Shown in pieces: positions 45,622 through 54,345 of a DNA stretch of 64,000 bases (its first letter is position 1; each line of letters opens with the position of its first letter). Both the position numbers and the translations under genes were made by a program. Source of the DNA: Eubacteriales bacterium (GTDB lineage: Bacteria > Bacillota > Clostridia > Lachnospirales > Lachnospiraceae); the NCBI GenBank assembly GCA_030527665.1, contig JAUNAK010000006.1, positions 1 to 64,000 on the forward strand. Reading direction: 5' to 3'. Below the pieces are notes generated by a model. The model did not search any database. It was not told where the DNA came from and saw nothing but the letters and a program-made list of their open reading frames with translations.

Positions 45622-46453
45622 GTTGTGCAACCTCCTCAATTATGATATTCGGTGTAGACGCCCCCGCTGTGATACCTACGCGACTTGAAGTTTGAAAAGG
45701 TTTAACATCCAAATCAACGAGTGTCTCAATATAACAACTATTACTGCACTCCGCTTTGCAGATCTGATACAGCTTTTGTGTATTCGAACTATGCCTGCCG
45801 CCTATGACAATCATAGCATCTACTGTGCGCGCAATATCCCGCGTTTCTGTCTGCCGTTCGTCCGTTGCACTGCAGACAGTATCTACAACATATTCATGAT
45901 ACACTGATTCCTTAAATTTTTCAACAATAGATTTGAATTTCATTTTGTTGAATGTGGTCTGAGCCACAAGAATCGCGCTTTGGGGATCTGTGATCGGTAG
46001 ATTCGCCGCTTCTTCCGGTGTTTCCACTGCAAAAACAGTTCCTTCCGTCCATCCCATAATGCCCTGCACCTCCGGATGATCCGGATTTCCTGCAATTACA
46101 AGCGTTTTCCCTTCCTGTCCGGCCTTCTCTGCGATCCGATGGATCTTTTTCACAAAGGGACATGTCGCGTCGACAATAACAGCTCCTGTCGCCTCCATTT
46201 TTTCCTGCAGTCTGCGGGGAACGCCGTGGGAACGAATAACGATCGTCCCCTCATGGATCTGCTCCAGCTCCTCTTCGGACCGAATGACACGAACCCCTTT
46301 TTCAGCCAGTTCATTTACGACCTGTTCATTATGGATGATCGGTCCGTAGGTCCATACCGGTTTTACACCTTCCCTAATCAGTCGCTCAACCTCTTTGACC
46401 GCTCTCTGCACGCCAAAGCAGAAGCCCGCACTTTTCGCCACAATAACTTCCAT
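45605..46453 (-). CDS. ispH: 4-hydroxy-3-methylbut-2-enyl diphosphate reductase
   Basis: IspH is the last enzyme of the MEP pathway and makes IPP and DMAPP with an oxygen-sensitive [4Fe-4S] cluster. The 282-aa protein has the cluster ligands Cys12, Cys98 and Cys194 and the His motifs IRSHGVPR and NPDHPEV. It begins 3 bp after cmk and overlaps the S1 gene by 17 bp, an order conserved in the Clostridia. Confidence 0.97.
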   Translation of the reverse strand: MEVIVAKSAGFCFGVQRAVKEVERLIREGVKPVWTYGPIIHNEQVVNELAEKGVRVIRSEEELEQIHEGTIVIRSHGVPRRLQEKMEATGAVIVDATCPFVKKIHRIAEKAGQEGKTLVIAGNPDHPEVQGIMGWTEGTVFAVETPEEAANLPITDPQSAILVAQTTFNKMKFKSIVEKFKESVYHEYVVDTVCSATDERQTETRDIARTVDAMIVIGGRHSSNTQKLYQICKAECSNSCYIETLVDLDVKPFQTSSRVGITAGASTPNIIIEEVAQHVRKL

Positions 46454-46456
46454 ACC

Positions 46457-47122
46457 TTACAGCCTCTCTTTTGCAAGACGAATAATTGCTTCGGTAACTT
46501 CTTCAATATTCATATCCGAAGTATCCAGCAGGATGGCATCCTCTGCCTGTTTCAGCGGAGACACCGCTCTGGTCATATCCTGATGATCTCTTTTCTCAAT
46601 ATCTGCTGCAATGGCTGCGAGATCCGGCTCCTGTCCCTTTGCAAGCAGCTCCTTATAGCGGCGCTCGGCACGAACCATAACACCGGCGGTAAGGAAGATC
46701 TTCAGCGGTGCATGCGGAAGCACAACGGTTCCGATATCTCTTCCGTCCATAACAATACTTCTGGATGCAGCGATCTGCTGCTGCATGGAAACCAGTTTCT
46801 CACGTACTTCACCAATGGCACTGACAGCGGAAGCCATCATGCCGGCTTCCTCGGTTCGGATCCGTGTACTGACATCTTCTCCGTTCAAAATCACATGCTG
46901 TACCCCGTCCACGATCTCCAGTTCAATAACCGCATCATCCAGAGATGCCTTCACTTTCTCCAGGTCCCTGCTGTCGATCTTGCGATCCAGAAAAAACAAT
47001 CCCATTGCTCTGTACATGGCACCGGTATCCACATAAATAAAACCTAATTCTGCGGATACTTTTCTGGCGATGGTACTTTTTCCTGCTCCTGCAGGTCCGT
47101 CAATTGCAATCTGAAAACTCAT
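46457..47122 (-). CDS. cmk: Cytidylate kinase
   Basis: Cmk phosphorylates CMP and dCMP. The 221-aa protein has the P-loop GPAGAGKST at residues 9-17, YVDTGAMYRAM near 32 and DGRDIGTVVLP near 110. I start at 47122, with AGGAGC upstream; 13 more codons are open upstream. It lies between the flavoprotein gene and ispH, the cmk-ispH-rpsA order frequent in Firmicutes. Confidence 0.96.
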   Translation of the reverse strand: MSFQIAIDGPAGAGKSTIARKVSAELGFIYVDTGAMYRAMGLFFLDRKIDSRDLEKVKASLDDAVIELEIVDGVQHVILNGEDVSTRIRTEEAGMMASAVSAIGEVREKLVSMQQQIAASRSIVMDGRDIGTVVLPHAPLKIFLTAGVMVRAERRYKELLAKGQEPDLAAIAADIEKRDHQDMTRAVSPLKQAEDAILLDTSDMNIEEVTEAIIRLAKERL

Positions 47123-47266
47123 ACTGCTGCTCCTTTTTCTTTGTTCTATTATCCGATTCACGAATATTCAACTGTCAGCCGCTGCCGGCTGTATTCTTTC
47201 CTTTTTTTGTTATTTACATTTCTTCCACGTATCAGATGCCCGCTTCTGTAAATGACAGATTACTGA

Positions 47267-48550
47267 TTACTGACGCAGTGCCTCAGCACAGGCATCTGCT
47301 GCGGTCTTTGCCGTTGCCCAGGCGATCTGCAGATTGAATCCACCCGTCAGGGCATCCAGATCCAGAACCTCTCCGACTATGTAGAGTCCCTGTGTCATTC
47401 TGGACTGCATGGTTGCAGGGAATACCTCTTTTACCGTAATACCGCCCTGTGTGATAATGGCTTCCTTAAATTCCCCGGTTCCGGTGATCGTAAACGGAAA
47501 CGCCTTGATCAGCCGGCGGAACCGCTCTCTTTCTTCACGGGTAACCGCATTGCAGGGTTTCTCCGGATCGATACCGCAGAGTTTCATCATGACCGGACGC
47601 ATTTTGGACGGAAACAATGGTGCTGCTGCATTTTTAAATTCTTTATTCTTGGCCCCCTCAAACTCCCGCAGGATCCGGACATCCAGCTGTTCCTCCGATA
47701 AAGCCGGTTTCAAGTCGATCTCGGCATGCAGTTCCCCATCTTCCAGAAGCTTTGCCACATAAGAGCTGGCAGACAATGCCAGCGGTCCGCTGATGCCGTA
47801 ATGGGTAAACAGCATCTCTCCGAATGCTTCATATTTCTTTTTCTTCCCCAGCGGAATACGAAGAGTCACATTCTTCAGAGACAGCCCCTGCATTTCCGGA
47901 ATATAGTCTTCCTTCGTCACAAGCGGTACCAGTGCCGGACGAAGCGGCTGCACAGAATGCCCTGCCGCCTCTGCCATTCGATACCCGTCGCCGGTTGCAC
48001 CCGTTGTCGGATAAGACAGACCGCCGGCAGCCAGAATCACCGTTCGTGCCTCCATCACGGCTCCGTTTTCCAGACGAATGCCGGTTACGCGATGTCCTTG
48101 CGGATGCGCTTTATCCCGCAGTTCTTCGTGAATCTCTTCCAGAACCAGTTCTTTTACCTTTGATTTCAGGTGGATCTTCACGTCCAGAGCCTTCAGCCTT
48201 TTTTCCAGTGCACGGATGATATCCGAGGAATGATCGGAGGCCGGAAAGGCACGGTTGCCTCTCTCCACCTTCGTGCGCACGCCCAGCCTCTCAAACAGCT
48301 CAATGGTCTGCTGCGAAGAAAAATTATCGAAAGCACTGTATAGAAAACGAGGATTGGTCACCACATTATTCAGCAGTTCTTCCCGGCTGCAGGCATTGGT
48401 AAAATTGCATCTGCCTTTCCCTGTAATAAAAAGCTTCTTTCCGAGCTTTTCATTCTGCTCATATAAGGCAGTCGTCAAGCCGTTTTCTGCTGCAAACAAG
48501 GCTGCTGCCATTCCGGCAGCTCCTCCTCCGATTACAATAACATCTGTCAT
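47267..48550 (-). CDS. HI0933-family flavoprotein (NAD(P)/FAD-dependent oxidoreductase)
   Basis: This 427-aa protein has the FAD-binding motif VIGGGAAGMAAALFAAENG at the N-terminus, GKGRCNFTNA near residue 44 and VLAAGGLSYPTTGATGDGY near 170, all marks of the HI0933/YhiN family. The reaction is not established for the family. It overlaps the RpiR gene by 4 bp (ATGA) and is followed by cmk, as in many Clostridia. Confidence 0.92.
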   Translation of the reverse strand: MTDVIVIGGGAAGMAAALFAAENGLTTALYEQNEKLGKKLFITGKGRCNFTNACSREELLNNVVTNPRFLYSAFDNFSSQQTIELFERLGVRTKVERGNRAFPASDHSSDIIRALEKRLKALDVKIHLKSKVKELVLEEIHEELRDKAHPQGHRVTGIRLENGAVMEARTVILAAGGLSYPTTGATGDGYRMAEAAGHSVQPLRPALVPLVTKEDYIPEMQGLSLKNVTLRIPLGKKKKYEAFGEMLFTHYGISGPLALSASSYVAKLLEDGELHAEIDLKPALSEEQLDVRILREFEGAKNKEFKNAAAPLFPSKMRPVMMKLCGIDPEKPCNAVTREERERFRRLIKAFPFTITGTGEFKEAIITQGGITVKEVFPATMQSRMTQGLYIVGEVLDLDALTGGFNLQIAWATAKTAADACAEALRQ

Positions 48551-49482
48551 CTTTTTCCCTTTTCCTTTTCTTCCGAATCTTCTTCCATTGCTTTCACATC
48601 AAAAGCAGCAGCGATCTCATCTTCCGAAGAATAGACCTGGTATTCATTCCAGATTTCTTCCATCAGTTTCATCGTACGGATCACTTCATCCTTTTTCCGC
48701 ATGGTCAATGCCACTACCAGCGCATTGATCACACTGAGTGGCGCCGTCAATGAATCTACGATCGATGCCATATCACTGCGGGCGATCAGCTTACAGGAAG
48801 AGGACTGATTGATCGGTGCATGCATGCTGTCTGTCAGCGTAATAACTTTTGCTCCCCGATTGTGTGCAAATTCAACTGCCTTCAAAGTACGCATGGAATA
48901 TCTGGGGAAGCTGATGCCGATTAGTACATCCTCTCTTTCGATACGGATCATCTGCTCAAAAGTCTCTGTCGGGCTGTTGGTACTTACCAGTCGCACATCC
49001 TTCAGGATCTCGTGCAGATAAAAGCTCAGAAACTCTGCCAGCGGCGCACAGCTTCGAATCCCCAATACATAAACGGTTCTGGCGTTCAAAATGATATCCA
49101 CAGCCTTCTGAAACTCCTCCGGATCCATGTGTTCCATGGTCAGTTTGATTTTCTCAATATCACTGCTTAATACAGAATGCAGGATGCCGGACTGGGGAAT
49201 CTGACCATATGCCACTTCCATTCGCTGGATGGAATTCAGACGATTCCGCACCAGTTCTTCCAGTGTTTCATGAAATTCCGGGAAACCGGAATAGCCCAGA
49301 AGGGAAGCAAATCGAACCGTCGTCGATTCACTGACTTCCGCCTCTCTTCCCAGCTCCGCCGCAGTCATAAATGCAGCCTTGTCATAATGCTTCATCACAA
49401 AATCCGCAAGCCTTTTCTGACCCTTACTGAGCTTCGGATATAATCTGTTCAGTTTTCCAAACAGACTCTCTTCTCCCTGCAT
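48547..49482 (-). CDS. MurR/RpiR family transcription regulator
   Basis: This 311-aa regulator has an N-terminal RpiR helix-turn-helix (about residues 1-77, with SESTTVRFASLLGYSGFPEF) and a SIS domain (about 120-260) that usually binds a phosphosugar. The start at 49482 is six bases after GGAGG. It begins 1 bp after the DUF3786 gene and overlaps the flavoprotein gene by 4 bp, so it is made with housekeeping genes rather than with sugar genes, which is odd for this family. Confidence 0.92.
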   Translation of the reverse strand: MQGEESLFGKLNRLYPKLSKGQKRLADFVMKHYDKAAFMTAAELGREAEVSESTTVRFASLLGYSGFPEFHETLEELVRNRLNSIQRMEVAYGQIPQSGILHSVLSSDIEKIKLTMEHMDPEEFQKAVDIILNARTVYVLGIRSCAPLAEFLSFYLHEILKDVRLVSTNSPTETFEQMIRIEREDVLIGISFPRYSMRTLKAVEFAHNRGAKVITLTDSMHAPINQSSSCKLIARSDMASIVDSLTAPLSVINALVVALTMRKKDEVIRTMKLMEEIWNEYQVYSSEDEIAAAFDVKAMEEDSEEKEKGKR

Positions 49483-49483
49483 G

Positions 49484-50128
49484 TTATGCCTCCAGTGCAC
49501 CCATCATATTCAGAATAATTCCACCCATTTCGGCCAGATCGTAAGTCTCAAAGGCGGTTCGGATATTCTCCGAAAACAGGATCTGCGAAGAAGCCGGGAA
49601 CTCATCGTCTCCCTCCCAAATGATAAAACGAACAAAGATTCCGTCAAATACTTCGATGTCATAGCTGGCATCGCCGCCCTTTCCGGCAGCTGCTCCGGCT
49701 TTCTCGCAGACCTTGCAGAATACCTCCTTACGAGTACCATATTTCCGGTTTGTACGCATGATGCATCTTCCCTGGAAAGGCTGGATATACAGATCTCCGG
49801 ACGGCATATCCCGGAAAGAAATAAAACTGCCGGTCTCCGGTGTCGGATTGGCAAACAGCAGATAGCGAAGCATCAGAATTCGTGCTCCGTTGTCACGTGC
49901 CAGCGGATCGTATGTATTCGGACCTTCCTCGATCATGGCATATCCGAATTCCGGCCAGTTCACGGAATAGGTCTTTTTGAACATCCGAACCGTAAAGCAG
50001 TCTTTCTCTGCATCAAACGGGATCTGCAGTCTCGCTGCGATCTCCGCCGGATCTGCTTCGCGATATTTCTGTGTATAGAATTCAACCGGCTGTTCCTGCA
50101 GGTTGTTCTTTTTCTTCTCGTTTTCCAT
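49484..50128 (-). CDS. DUF3786 domain protein
   Basis: This 214-aa soluble protein matches my recollection of the DUF3786 family, which occurs mainly in strict anaerobes: the motifs LMLRYLLFANPTPETG, SFRDMPSGDLYIQPF and FDGIFVRFIIWEGDDEF are typical. Its function is unknown; a link with corrinoid or one-carbon metabolism is often suggested from occurrence. I start at 50128 with AAGGAG upstream. It is the first gene of the operon that ends with rpsA. Confidence 0.78.
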   Translation of the reverse strand: MENEKKKNNLQEQPVEFYTQKYREADPAEIAARLQIPFDAEKDCFTVRMFKKTYSVNWPEFGYAMIEEGPNTYDPLARDNGARILMLRYLLFANPTPETGSFISFRDMPSGDLYIQPFQGRCIMRTNRKYGTRKEVFCKVCEKAGAAAGKGGDASYDIEVFDGIFVRFIIWEGDDEFPASSQILFSENIRTAFETYDLAEMGGIILNMMGALEA

Positions 50129-50179
50129 CTTCAGTCTCCTTATAAACATACTGTCCGCATTTCGAACGAAATATACTGT

Positions 50180-50208
50180 ATCTTATCAAATTCCTGCTGC
50201 AATTACAA
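50180..50208 (-). promoter_or_regulatory. Promoter of the DUF3786-rpsA operon
   Basis: TTGTAA (50208-50203), a 17-bp spacer and TAAGAT (50185-50180) fit the sigma-A consensus. The leader is about 45 nt. Confidence 0.7.
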
Positions 50209-50296
50209 CTTGCCCAAACGGCAGCCTGCATGCAGATCCAACCCGGAATCCGCATTCCGTGTATTCACTGCATTCTGACAAAACTGCTTCGCTCAC

Positions 50297-51601
50297 TTAC
50301 ATTGCCAGTCTCTGTCTGGTTTCGGCATTCTGATTTAAAGCAGCACTGTAATCATTGTTATAATCCCCGCCTATGACATATTCAACAGGACTTACAAACC
50401 AGTTTTGTCTATCCTGACTTTCTTCCTGATCGGATACTGCCTGTCCATTGATGGCTGCATTCCCAATGGAATCCCAGTTACTGGTATGCACTTCTGTAAA
50501 CGCATCTCCCTGAAATCCGTAATATCCGCTGCTGCCGGATCCGCCGCCTTCTGAACCACTTACAAGATATGTCTGACCGTTTGTCTCAGTAAAGATCACA
50601 CGCTGCATGGCACCTCCATTCATGTGAAAAACACCTGTCGAGGCCAATAAAACAATTTCACCGTTACCGGCTCCCCATATCTCTACATTGTAATATAAAG
50701 AACCTTGAGGTTCGATTTTATAGGCAACTACCAGCTGTTCCTGCCCATTGTGTGCAAAATCCACCAGTTTCATGAAACACAGACCATTCAATCCGGAATC
50801 ATCCTGCCCGCATCCGCCATGCTGTGCCTCCAGTTCTGCGATCTTATTGGCATATTCTCTATACAGATCGAAAGCTTCCTCTGCCGGTTCCTCTGTAGGA
50901 GAAGGAGTTGGCTCCGGTGTTGTTTCCTCCTGCGGATCAACCGGCTCATCCGGAACTACCGTTTCTTCCGGCTCCGTTTCTGTATCCGTGTTATCCTGAT
51001 TTTCCGGGGCATCTACTGTTTTCTGCTTTTCTTCAGCGCCTTCTTTTTTTGTATCTCCCTTTATATATGCATACGCAATTCTTTTCGTCAGAAGCTTGTC
51101 GATTTTCTCGCTGGCTGCCGTGTTATTCTTATCTTTTTCTAATGCCATTTCATACGTTTCATGCGCTTTTTTATACAGATCTCCGGCAGCATTTTCATCG
51201 CTGCCACCTACGCAATCCGCATGACTTACATACACATCCGCCAAAGCGACATACCGTTCTGCATTTTCCGGTTCCATTTTTGTCAGCATTTCAAAGGAAT
51301 TCTCTGCATTTTCATACATGTGAATGATCTGATCCGTCTCGTCTTCATCCAGATAAGCCGCCTGGCTGACATATGCCGTACCAAGTCCCTCATATGCATC
51401 TATGGAATTTTGATCGATCTCTACAGCCGCTTCGTAAGCAAGGATCGCATTTTCATAATCCAGCGAACGCATATAGCGGTTACCTTCTGCCAGCTTCCGT
51501 ACCAGTTTCTGCTGCGGCATCTGTCTGATTACCAGAAATGCCCCCAAAACGATCACCAGTGCAGCCGTCATGCATAACACAATGATATTTTTCTTTTTCA
51601 T
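50297..51601 (-). CDS. Membrane-anchored TPR protein with unknown C-terminal domain
   Basis: I do not recognise this 434-aa protein as a named family. It has an N-terminal anchor (about residues 5-26, no lipobox Cys), TPR-like repeats at about 33-175 (for example DYENAILAYEAAVEIDQNSIDAYEGLGTAY is one unit), a Pro/Glu/Thr-rich spacer (about 190-245), and an extracellular C-terminal domain with a Gly-rich stretch. It probably works as a surface scaffold. It is the last gene of the ygiQ operon, 62 bp after the phosphoesterase. Confidence 0.8.
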   Translation of the reverse strand: MKKKNIIVLCMTAALVIVLGAFLVIRQMPQQKLVRKLAEGNRYMRSLDYENAILAYEAAVEIDQNSIDAYEGLGTAYVSQAAYLDEDETDQIIHMYENAENSFEMLTKMEPENAERYVALADVYVSHADCVGGSDENAAGDLYKKAHETYEMALEKDKNNTAASEKIDKLLTKRIAYAYIKGDTKKEGAEEKQKTVDAPENQDNTDTETEPEETVVPDEPVDPQEETTPEPTPSPTEEPAEEAFDLYREYANKIAELEAQHGGCGQDDSGLNGLCFMKLVDFAHNGQEQLVVAYKIEPQGSLYYNVEIWGAGNGEIVLLASTGVFHMNGGAMQRVIFTETNGQTYLVSGSEGGGSGSSGYYGFQGDAFTEVHTSNWDSIGNAAINGQAVSDQEESQDRQNWFVSPVEYVIGGDYNNDYSAALNQNAETRQRLAM

Positions 51602-51663
51602 AAATCAAACTCCTGTTCAAAACTCTGATTTTTCAGATTTCCTCTTTTTCCCGGTTCTTCTTT

Positions 51664-52353
51664 TCAGTACTTTGATCCTCTGCTCTCCTTCATGGACATG
51701 ACCAGATCGTAGATAAATGAACCTGTTTTTCCTATCTCCGGATATGCTTCCTGTCCGATTTCTATGATCTTATATCCAAAGGAATTGATGATCTTAGTTC
51801 CGGATGTATGTGCGTACTCACTGACAAACCCCGATCCGGCATAGCTCTGGTGTACATGTCCATGGAACATATATGCCGGCTTATATCGTTCCAGCAGCGT
51901 ATTGAAACAGTCAAACCCCTGATGCGGCAGATCCTCCATATCTCCGTATCCCTTTGCCGGTGCATGTGCCAGCAGAATATCAAAACCGTTTCGGATCCAG
52001 ATCTGACTGTTGACTCTCGAGATTCTTGTCTTCATCTCCTGCTCGGTATACATATTGGGATTATCTGGATGATAGCGCATGGAACCTCCCAGTCCCAGAA
52101 TACGCAGTCCTTTATAATCATAGACTTTATCTTCAATACAGATACACCCCTCCGGCGGATTATCCATGTATGCCCCGTCATGATTTCCTCTGATATATAA
52201 CAGAGGACAATGTGCCATCGTTACCAGAAATTCCAGATAATGCCGATTCAGATCCCCGCAGGAGAGGATCAGTTCCACCCCTTTCAGCTTCTCCGGATTG
52301 TAAAAATCCCATAATGCAGAACTTTCTTCGTCTGCAATCACCAATACTTTCAT
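51664..52353 (-). CDS. Metallophosphoesterase family protein
   Basis: This 229-aa protein has the calcineurin-like metal motifs in modified form: VIADEES at the N-terminus where D-x-H is usual, SCGDLN near residue 31, YIRGNHDG near 54, LLAHAPAKG near 130 and FHGHVHQSY near 158. The first His of the D-x-H motif is replaced, which may change metal binding. Substrate unknown. It lies 75 bp after the BMP-domain gene without a terminator between. Confidence 0.85.
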   Translation of the reverse strand: MKVLVIADEESSALWDFYNPEKLKGVELILSCGDLNRHYLEFLVTMAHCPLLYIRGNHDGAYMDNPPEGCICIEDKVYDYKGLRILGLGGSMRYHPDNPNMYTEQEMKTRISRVNSQIWIRNGFDILLAHAPAKGYGDMEDLPHQGFDCFNTLLERYKPAYMFHGHVHQSYAGSGFVSEYAHTSGTKIINSFGYKIIEIGQEAYPEIGKTGSFIYDLVMSMKESRGSKY

Positions 52354-52428
52354 AAAAACCCCGCTCTGAAGCCCTTTCTACAAAAAAGAACTTTATCATA
52401 CATTTCATATTTGTTTTTGATTCCCGTT

Positions 52429-54342
52429 TCAGACTCCGCTTCGCAAAGCAGTCGTCAGAATGCTGTCAACCAGCTCCTCCTTGGAAGGAATCGATCCTTT
52501 TATATTATCATTCAGCCAGCTCATGGTAATGATCTGTTCTCTTGACAAACCTTCCGGATATTCCGTCTCGATCAGCTCCTTCTGGCTGTGCATTTCCCCG
52601 CGGAACGGCCGCAGTACACCTGCAATAATGCTGTCCTTCAGCGCCCGCAGCAGTTTTACCGACTGGTACGGAAGCTCATCGGAAACGATCAGATCAATTG
52701 CCTGGTTTTTGAATCCAAACCAGTAATTGACTGCCTGTGTCTTCTCGGCATTCTCTCTCTTCTCCCATTTGCCGTCCATGATATTGGTCAGCGCCATACT
52801 GTAGAATTTTCCCCAGTCGATGATCGGTGCAGCCAGATTCTGGACACGGCCGTCATGCCAGGTCTTGTACAGACCGTAACGTCTGGACGCATCATCCGGC
52901 TGAACAAAATCCGGACCGGAAACCAGAGTAATACCTTCCTTTCTGAATTCCTCCCTCCAGTCACAATCCCGAACCCCGGACCATTTCAGGCTGATCTCGA
53001 TTTTCGGATCCACCATGGAGGCACCGATCGCAAATGCATTGATATTGGCAATGGTTCCATTCAGCGGATAATCGGCCACATAGCCGATCCGATGATCTTC
53101 TGCATATCCGGCAGCAATAAAGCCCATCAGATATTTAGCTTCGTAGAGTCTCGGATAATAGCAGCGAACCGCATTGCTGATCATATTGATCGAACAGTTC
53201 AGTACCCGCATATTCGGATAGCGAACCGCAGCCCGGACTGCGGATTCCATCATATGCGGTGCTGTAGTAAATACGACTTCGATTCCTTTCTTAAATGCCT
53301 CATCAAATGCAGCATCTACCTTCTCTTCTGTATTGCATTCGGTAAACACTTCCGTAACTACACGTCCTTCAAAATAATCCTCAACCTGATTACGTCCCAG
53401 CTCGTGTCCGTACTCCCAGCGGGAAACGCCCGGGTTCTTGGTATAGATAAATGCTGCCTTCAACGGCTGCTTTTTTGAATAAGAAGGAACAAAAATATTC
53501 AGCAGCGATTTTTTCTTTCCCTGTTCCGGTCCATCCACCAATGCAATTTCTTCATCACTGGTAACCGTCATCAGTTCATTCCAGATTCCGGATATATTCT
53601 TCTCGACTGCCGCATCCCCTTCATCCAGCAGGGAATGATACTTGAACACATCCAGGTACATCAGATATGCGTCACCGGCAGACAGGGCCAGATTGGCACC
53701 GCCCTTTTTCGTAAAAATTCTTGAAAAAATACCAAAATCGGAACGCAGATCGATCACACGGTCTTCCGGCCAGACATCCTGCAGATTCATGCCGTAATGC
53801 ACAGCCAGACTCTCATAGGATCCCTTCTGCGTAAATGTGATTCCGTACAAACCAGTTACCCGAAAGAAGTCCAGAAACTCATAATACACGATGTTCTCTC
53901 TGTTCTGGTTACGCTTGGGCATGATCCGCTCCACCTGTGCACGGATGGTGCTGGCTCCCACATAACTCAGAACCGATACACGTTTATTTCCCTCCAGCAC
54001 ATAGAAACGATTCATAAATTCATAGACACGAATCGGATCATGAATGCCTTCCTCCTGCTGGGCCTGAAACAGACTGATCCACTTGGATCCGAATTCGGTA
54101 CTTCCTGAAAAAACAGGGAGGAAGTTCCAGGCAAAGGAATTCTGTCTGGCATCGGTCACTGTTCCTGCGATCATGGAAAGCGGAATCTCCATGGTTCCTG
54201 CCGGATATCGATTCAGTGCCTCATATTCCGGCAGTACCTGTGCAAGCGAAGTCAGATACGGATTTCTGCCTTCACCTCTTGCTTTTCGAACCGCCTTTTC
54301 CCCCTGTTTGCGGGCTTTCTCATATTCTTCATACCAATCCAT
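52429..54342 (-). CDS. BMP-domain protein with ParB-like N-terminal region, no signal peptide
   Basis: This 637-aa protein joins two parts. The N-terminal third has PIRVYEFMNRFYVLEGNKRV near residues 103-122, the core of a ParB/Srx-like fold. The C-terminal two thirds (about 295-600) are a BMP/Med-type periplasmic binding domain, which usually binds nucleosides. There is no signal peptide or lipobox, so it is probably cytoplasmic and not a transporter subunit. The ATG at 54342 is six bases after a GGAGG that lies in the last codons of ygiQ; the two genes are 3 bp apart. Confidence 0.85.
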   Translation of the reverse strand: MDWYEEYEKARKQGEKAVRKARGEGRNPYLTSLAQVLPEYEALNRYPAGTMEIPLSMIAGTVTDARQNSFAWNFLPVFSGSTEFGSKWISLFQAQQEEGIHDPIRVYEFMNRFYVLEGNKRVSVLSYVGASTIRAQVERIMPKRNQNRENIVYYEFLDFFRVTGLYGITFTQKGSYESLAVHYGMNLQDVWPEDRVIDLRSDFGIFSRIFTKKGGANLALSAGDAYLMYLDVFKYHSLLDEGDAAVEKNISGIWNELMTVTSDEEIALVDGPEQGKKKSLLNIFVPSYSKKQPLKAAFIYTKNPGVSRWEYGHELGRNQVEDYFEGRVVTEVFTECNTEEKVDAAFDEAFKKGIEVVFTTAPHMMESAVRAAVRYPNMRVLNCSINMISNAVRCYYPRLYEAKYLMGFIAAGYAEDHRIGYVADYPLNGTIANINAFAIGASMVDPKIEISLKWSGVRDCDWREEFRKEGITLVSGPDFVQPDDASRRYGLYKTWHDGRVQNLAAPIIDWGKFYSMALTNIMDGKWEKRENAEKTQAVNYWFGFKNQAIDLIVSDELPYQSVKLLRALKDSIIAGVLRPFRGEMHSQKELIETEYPEGLSREQIITMSWLNDNIKGSIPSKEELVDSILTTALRSGV

Positions 54343-54345
54343 CAC

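Noticed and set aside
52429..54342. Basic membrane lipoprotein of a nucleoside ABC importer
   Set aside because: No signal peptide, lipobox or transporter genes are present, so the importer role is not supported.
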